NCBI GenBank assembly: GCA_947002045.1
Contig: CAMQJB010000064.1
Location: 1-8,799, forward strand
DNA: 8,799 nucleotides
DNA from: an uncultured Collinsella sp.
GTDB lineage: Bacteria > Actinomycetota > Coriobacteriia > Coriobacteriales > Coriobacteriaceae
Direction of reading: 5' to 3'
Each line of letters begins with the position of its first letter. Positions within the stretch are counted from its first letter, which is position 1. This document shows positions 6,206-8,799 of this stretch, piece by piece. The translations under genes and the position numbers were made by a program. Below the pieces are notes generated by a model. It was given only the letters and a program-made list of their open reading frames with translations. It did not search any database and was not told where the DNA came from.

Positions 6206-6234
6206 CTTATATCTGCAGGTAGGGTGGTTGTCGA
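6206..6234 (-). promoter_or_regulatory. predicted promoter of the AbiEi-like gene
   Basis: Read on the - strand, TCGACA (6234-6229) and TATAAG (6211-6206) are separated by exactly 17 bases. Each differs from the vegetative consensus at one position. The transcript would start near 6199, giving a leader of about 113 bases that contains the 13-base direct repeats. This is the best promoter match in the window. Confidence 0.6.
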
Positions 6235-6252
6235 GAGGTCCCCGTCTCCATA

Positions 6253-6319
6253 ATTTGGCGCCTTGGTCCATCGGATTATCAGAAAGAAAAACCCGTCGAG
6301 ATTCAAGACCACGCCAAAT
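6253..6319. repeat. widely spaced inverted repeat in the 6087-6541 intergenic region
   Basis: ATTTGGCG (6253-6260) is complementary to CGCCAAAT (6312-6319). Just inside, TGGTC (6264-6268) is complementary to GACCA (6307-6311), with a 3-base bulge. The enclosed ~38 bases are A-rich. No gene is supported in this 455-base intergenic stretch. Apart from this structure it holds the promoter and direct repeats of the AbiEi-like gene and repeat copy 3. Confidence 0.4.
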
Positions 6320-6383
6320 GCGACTTTGCCTCTGCACGCACCGTCTCTTAGCCGAGCCATCGGCATCTACATGCCTAAAAAAT

Positions 6384-6499
6384 GAGCGTGGATAATCTCC
6401 CGTTTTGAGCCTAGTTTCAAGCCAAAAGTGGGAGATTATCCACGCTCGATTTGTAAACGTCCGAAAATCCACGCTCGCGTGTCCGATAATCCACGCTCG
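6384..6499 (+). repeat. compound palindromic repeat, copy 3; likely metA terminator
   Basis: Arms 6384-6406 and 6425-6447 give 18 perfect pairs plus two G-U pairs and TTT/AAA near the loop. The right arm is identical to that of copy 2. Two 19-base units follow: GTCCGAAAATCCACGCTCG (6459-6477) and GTCCGATAATCCACGCTCG (6481-6499), 3 bases apart as in copy 1. Read on the - strand, the stem is followed by ATTTTTT (6383-6377), so this copy could act as an intrinsic terminator for metA, whose stop lies about 95 bases upstream of the hairpin on that strand. Confidence 0.8.
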
Positions 6500-6541
6500 T
6501 CATGCCGTGAGCACAGCCACAGTCGCAGCCACGGCCGCAGC

Positions 6542-7468
6542 CTAGTGCTCCTCGCCGGCGCGGGCCAGGTCGTAGGGCGTGGTCTGGTAGACGTAGTAGT
6601 TGAGCCAGTTGGTGTAGAACAGCTGAGCCTGGCTGCGCCAGACGTTGCGCGGCTCGGCGGTGGGGTCGTCGTTCGGGAAGTAATGCGCCGGCACCTGAGG
6701 GTTAAGCCCGCGTTTCACGTCGCGCTCGTACTCCAAACGCAGCGTGTCGGTATCGTACTCGGGATGGCCAAAGACAAAGAAGCGACGGCTGTCGGTCGAC
6801 TTGACGATATACAGGCCCACCTCGTCGGACACGGCCACGACCTCAAGCTGCGGCTCGGCCTCCACGTCCTCGCGGCGCACATCGGTGTTGCGCGAGTGCA
6901 CGGCATAGAAACGGTCGTCGAAGCCGCGGACCAGCGGGCTTTGCGGCTTCACCAGATAATGCTCGAACACGCCGCTCGCCTTTGCCGGCAGATCGTACTT
7001 CTGGATACCGTAATGATGGTAGAGCCCCGCCTGCGCGCCCCAACAAATATGCAGCGTAGAGTGCACGTGCGTGGTGGACCAATCCATGATCCGGCAGAGC
7101 TCGGGCCAGTAGTCGACCTCCTCGAACGGCATTTGCTCCACGGGCGCGCCCGTGATGATCAGGCCGTCGTAGTGGATGTCGCGGATGTCGTCGAACGTGC
7201 GGTAAAACGTCTCCAGGTGGCCGGCGCTCACGTGCGTGGCCTCGTGCGTCTTAGTGCGCAGCAGGTCCACCTCCACCTGCAGCGGCGTGTTGGAGAGCTT
7301 GCGCATGATCTGCGTCTCGGTGGCGATCTTGGTGGGCATGAGGTTGAGGATGAGCACGCGCAGCGGCCGGATGTCCTGGTGCAGCGCGCGGTACTCGGTC
7401 ATGACAAAGATGTTCTCGCTCTCGAGCTGCGCGGCGGCAGGGAGGGCGTCGGGAATACGAATGGGCAT
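6542..7468 (-). CDS. metA: homoserine O-acetyltransferase (MetA family)
   Basis: A 308-residue enzyme of the MetA family, usual length about 300. It acylates homoserine, the committing step of methionine synthesis, in the cytoplasm. The catalytic nucleophile is C142 in HICWGAQAGLYHHYGI. The His/Glu pair is H235 and E237 in FGHPEYDTDTL. Residue 111, in TGAPVEQMPFEEV, is Glu. In this family Glu at 111 (as in the Bacillus cereus enzyme) goes with acetyl-CoA use and Gly (as in E. coli) with succinyl-CoA, so I predict acetyl transfer (EC 2.3.1.31). The ATG at 7468 is preceded by AAGGAG with 5-base spacing. The gene is divergent from the dehydrogenase gene and appears monocistronic. No SAM riboswitch or other methionine-responsive leader is recognisable upstream. 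The - strand stop is TAG. Confidence 0.95.
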   Translation of the reverse strand: MPIRIPDALPAAAQLESENIFVMTEYRALHQDIRPLRVLILNLMPTKIATETQIMRKLSNTPLQVEVDLLRTKTHEATHVSAGHLETFYRTFDDIRDIHYDGLIITGAPVEQMPFEEVDYWPELCRIMDWSTTHVHSTLHICWGAQAGLYHHYGIQKYDLPAKASGVFEHYLVKPQSPLVRGFDDRFYAVHSRNTDVRREDVEAEPQLEVVAVSDEVGLYIVKSTDSRRFFVFGHPEYDTDTLRLEYERDVKRGLNPQVPAHYFPNDDPTAEPRNVWRSQAQLFYTNWLNYYVYQTTPYDLARAGEEH

Positions 7469-7528
7469 GGATGCTCCTTACGAGTCAGTTGCAGCTATGG
7501 TACAACGAGCGGCCCCATCCGCGCGAGC

Positions 7529-7545
7529 GCATCGCCCAGCGATGC
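7529..7545. repeat. perfect 7-bp inverted repeat in the metA-dehydrogenase intergenic region
   Basis: GCATCGC (7529-7535) and GCGATGC (7539-7545) surround CCA. The repeat lies 61-77 bases upstream of the metA start. No T-run follows on either strand. It could be a regulator site or a leader hairpin for metA. Confidence 0.4.
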
Positions 7546-7571
7546 CGTCAGCGGCCCAAATCACTCCAAAA

Positions 7572-7601
7572 GTAGAGATTAAGGCATGTCCCAAAATCTA
7601 C
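7572..7601 (-). repeat. decayed copy of the GTAGATTTT hairpin repeat
   Basis: On the - strand this reads GTAGATTTTGGGACATGCCT and ends AATCTCTAC. The first 20 bases match the left half and loop of the 3349-3387 terminator apart from one deleted T, but the second arm pairs poorly (GTAGA/TCTAC only). Its loop is conserved while its stem is not. A degraded terminator or repeat copy is the simplest reading. Confidence 0.6.
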
Positions 7602-7635
7602 GGCACTTTAGCCTAGCAAAGTAACAGCAGAACGC

Positions 7636-7641
7636 TACAAT
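7636..7641 (+). promoter_or_regulatory. probable -10 box of the dehydrogenase gene
   Basis: TACAAT matches 5 of 6 bases of the consensus and lies 37 bases before the ATG at 7679. No good -35 is present at the expected spacing (TAGCAA at 7614-7619 is the best), so an activator or an unusual promoter is possible. Confidence 0.4.
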
Positions 7642-7678
7642 GGTTCGACGCGAAAAACTCGGCCGAAAGGATACGTAT

Positions 7679-8656
7679 ATGTACCAGACGCGTAAGATCG
7701 GTGTGGTCGGCCAGGGCCACGTAGGAGCGCATGTCGCCAACAGCCTGCTCATGCAGGGCATTGCCGATGAGCTGTACCTGTGCGATATCAACGAGGCCAA
7801 GGTGACGTCCGAGGTCCAGGACCTGCGCGACTCCCTTTCATTTGTCCCGTACAACACCAAGATCGTCAACTGCTACGACCACTACGAGGAGCTGGCCTGC
7901 TGCGATGTCATCGTCAATGCCGCCGGCAAGGTCGCGCTGGCCGCCGGCAACCGCGACGGCGAGCTGTTCTTTACCACCGACGCCGCCCGCACCTTTGCCA
8001 AGCGCATCGTCGACGCCGGCTTCGACGGCATCTTTGTGAGCATCTCCAACCCCTGCGACGTCGTGTGCACCGAGCTGTGGCACCTGACCGGCTACAATCC
8101 CAAGAAGATCATCGGCTCGGGCTGCGGTCTGGACTCCGCCCGCCTGCGCACCGAAATCTCCAAGAAGGTCGGCGTGAGCCCCAAGTCCATCGACGCCTAC
8201 ATGATCGGCGAGCACGGCTTTAGCCAGCTGGCTGCCTTTAAGGCCGCGACCATCGCCGGCAAGAGTCTCAACGAGCTTCAGGCCGAGAACCCCGACAAGT
8301 ACGCCTTTGACCACATGGAGGTCGAGGAGCTCGCGCGCAAGGGCGGCTATGTGACCTACCAGGGCAAGCAGTGCACCGAGTATGCCGTCGCCAACTCCGC
8401 CGCACGCGTCTGCGCCGCCGTGCTGCACAACGAGCACGCCGTACTTTCCGCCTCTACGCTTATGACCGGCCAGTATGGCGAGGAGGGCATCTTTACCTCC
8501 CTGCCGTGCGTAATCGGCGCCGAGGGCGTCGAGGAGGTCTACACGCTCGACCTGTCCGAGTACGAGCTCGAGGGCTTCCACAAGAGCTGCCAGCACATCC
8601 GCGACAACATCGCCCAGCTCGACTGGTGGGACGCTGAGGCCTACGACGCAAAGTAG
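7679..8656 (+). CDS. L-2-hydroxyacid dehydrogenase (LDH / L-2-hydroxyisocaproate dehydrogenase family)
   Basis: A 325-residue NAD-dependent enzyme of the lactate/malate dehydrogenase superfamily, interconverting an L-2-hydroxy acid and a 2-oxo acid in the cytoplasm. The Rossmann motif GQGHVG is at residues 11-16, and D36 at the end of the second strand favours NAD over NADP. ISNPCDV is at 122-128. Expected catalytic residues are R92, D152 and R155 (in GLDSARLR), and H179 in GEHG. The active-site motif is GEHGFSQ rather than the GEHGDS of typical lactate dehydrogenases. The phrases GHVGAHVA, IADEL, NEAKV and ARKGG...GK resemble L-2-hydroxyisocaproate dehydrogenase of lactobacilli as I recall it. 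Lactate or a branched 2-oxo acid could therefore be the substrate. The ATG at 7679 follows AAAGGA by 7 bases. The gene is monocistronic, with a terminator downstream. Confidence 0.88.
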   Translation: MYQTRKIGVVGQGHVGAHVANSLLMQGIADELYLCDINEAKVTSEVQDLRDSLSFVPYNTKIVNCYDHYEELACCDVIVNAAGKVALAAGNRDGELFFTTDAARTFAKRIVDAGFDGIFVSISNPCDVVCTELWHLTGYNPKKIIGSGCGLDSARLRTEISKKVGVSPKSIDAYMIGEHGFSQLAAFKAATIAGKSLNELQAENPDKYAFDHMEVEELARKGGYVTYQGKQCTEYAVANSAARVCAAVLHNEHAVLSASTLMTGQYGEEGIFTSLPCVIGAEGVEEVYTLDLSEYELEGFHKSCQHIRDNIAQLDWWDAEAYDAK

Positions 8657-8709
8657 GCCGCTGGCTGCCGCAACCTTGCGAATCTAAGCGCGATACTAAG
8701 CGGGGGGGG

Positions 8710-8745
8710 CCCGGACAACCACCAGCCGCCCGGGGTTTTTATTTT
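8710..8745 (+). terminator. probable intrinsic terminator after the dehydrogenase gene
   Basis: CCCGG (8710-8714) pairs with CCGGG (8730-8734) around a 15-base loop and is followed by GTTTTTATTTT. An alternative pairing uses the preceding run of eight G (8702-8709) with CCGCCCG. The T-rich tail makes termination likely even though the stem is short. Confidence 0.65.
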
Positions 8746-8799
8746 ACAAGCATACGGGATTGAGCGTGTGGATGTTATTTTCATGGATAAAGAAATTAA
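8746..8799. other. right edge, no assignable gene
   Basis: ATG codons at 8772 and 8783 could begin a gene running off the edge, but neither has a clear Shine-Dalgarno sequence and too few codons are visible to judge. Confidence 0.4.

Noticed and set aside
6043..6366. A 107-residue open frame on the - strand in the metA-AbiEi gap.
   Set aside because: It overlaps the promoter, operator and start of the AbiEi-like gene, has no convincing start signal and shows no recognisable protein pattern.
6501..6541. In-frame Ala/Val-rich extension after the metA TAG stop, with an imperfect 12-base tandem repeat, as possible readthrough.
   Set aside because: It is only 13 codons of low-complexity GC-rich sequence; the protein already ends at the normal family length.
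6428..7582. A 384-residue + strand open frame opposite metA.
   Set aside because: It is the antisense shadow of metA in high-GC DNA and begins within a repeat element.
7469..7678. Methionine- or SAM-responsive riboswitch or T-box upstream of metA.
   Set aside because: No recognisable riboswitch core or T-box sequence is present, and only short hairpins are visible.
8762..8775. GAGCGTGTGGAT as the start of a fourth copy of the compound repeat.
   Set aside because: It has a two-base insertion relative to GAGCGTGGAT, and neither a hairpin nor a 19-base unit follows before the window ends.

Overview
This looks like chromosome from a high-GC, gut-type actinobacterium of the class Coriobacteriia, most likely Collinsella or a close relative. 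I infer this from the GC-rich codon use, the gene set and the style of the intergenic palindromic repeats, which resemble ones I associate with Collinsella genomes. No rRNA or other taxonomic marker is present, so the genus is not proven.

Layout, left to right. Positions 1-292 hold no gene but carry a compound repeat and a possible promoter. A 1015-residue M16C (presequence-protease type) zinc metallopeptidase follows on the + strand (293-3340) and ends at a clear intrinsic terminator. The next 316 bases (3341-3656) are packed with palindromes and end in a promoter overlapped by two LexA-like boxes. This leads into a lower-GC hicA-hicB toxin-antitoxin pair (3657-4242). A 5-formyltetrahydrofolate cyclo-ligase gene (4389-4985, +) converges on an AbiEi-family / PD-(D/E)XK-like protein gene (5124-6086, -). 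A 455-base intergenic stretch precedes metA (6542-7468, -), whose key residues predict a homoserine O-acetyltransferase. Divergent from metA is an L-2-hydroxyacid dehydrogenase of the LDH/L-2-hydroxyisocaproate dehydrogenase family (7679-8656, +), followed by a terminator. The right edge carries no assignable gene.

The housekeeping genes (peptide degradation, folate one-carbon metabolism, methionine synthesis, 2-hydroxyacid/2-oxoacid redox) do not form one pathway or operon. Each appears to be its own transcription unit. Between them sit accessory elements: hicAB, an orphan AbiEi-like gene, and several families of small palindromic repeats.

The least explained content is intergenic. One family has three copies (87-203, 5012-5098, 6384-6499). 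Each copy is a long hairpin followed by one or two extra 19-base units of the form GTCCGAaaaTCCACGCTCG, so the element ends in near-inverted repeats. A second group of hairpins has different stems but related loops containing GGG(A/G)CA(G/T)G. A third signal is the tandem LexA-like boxes over the hicAB promoter, which suggest a DNA-damage-responsive toxin-antitoxin operon.
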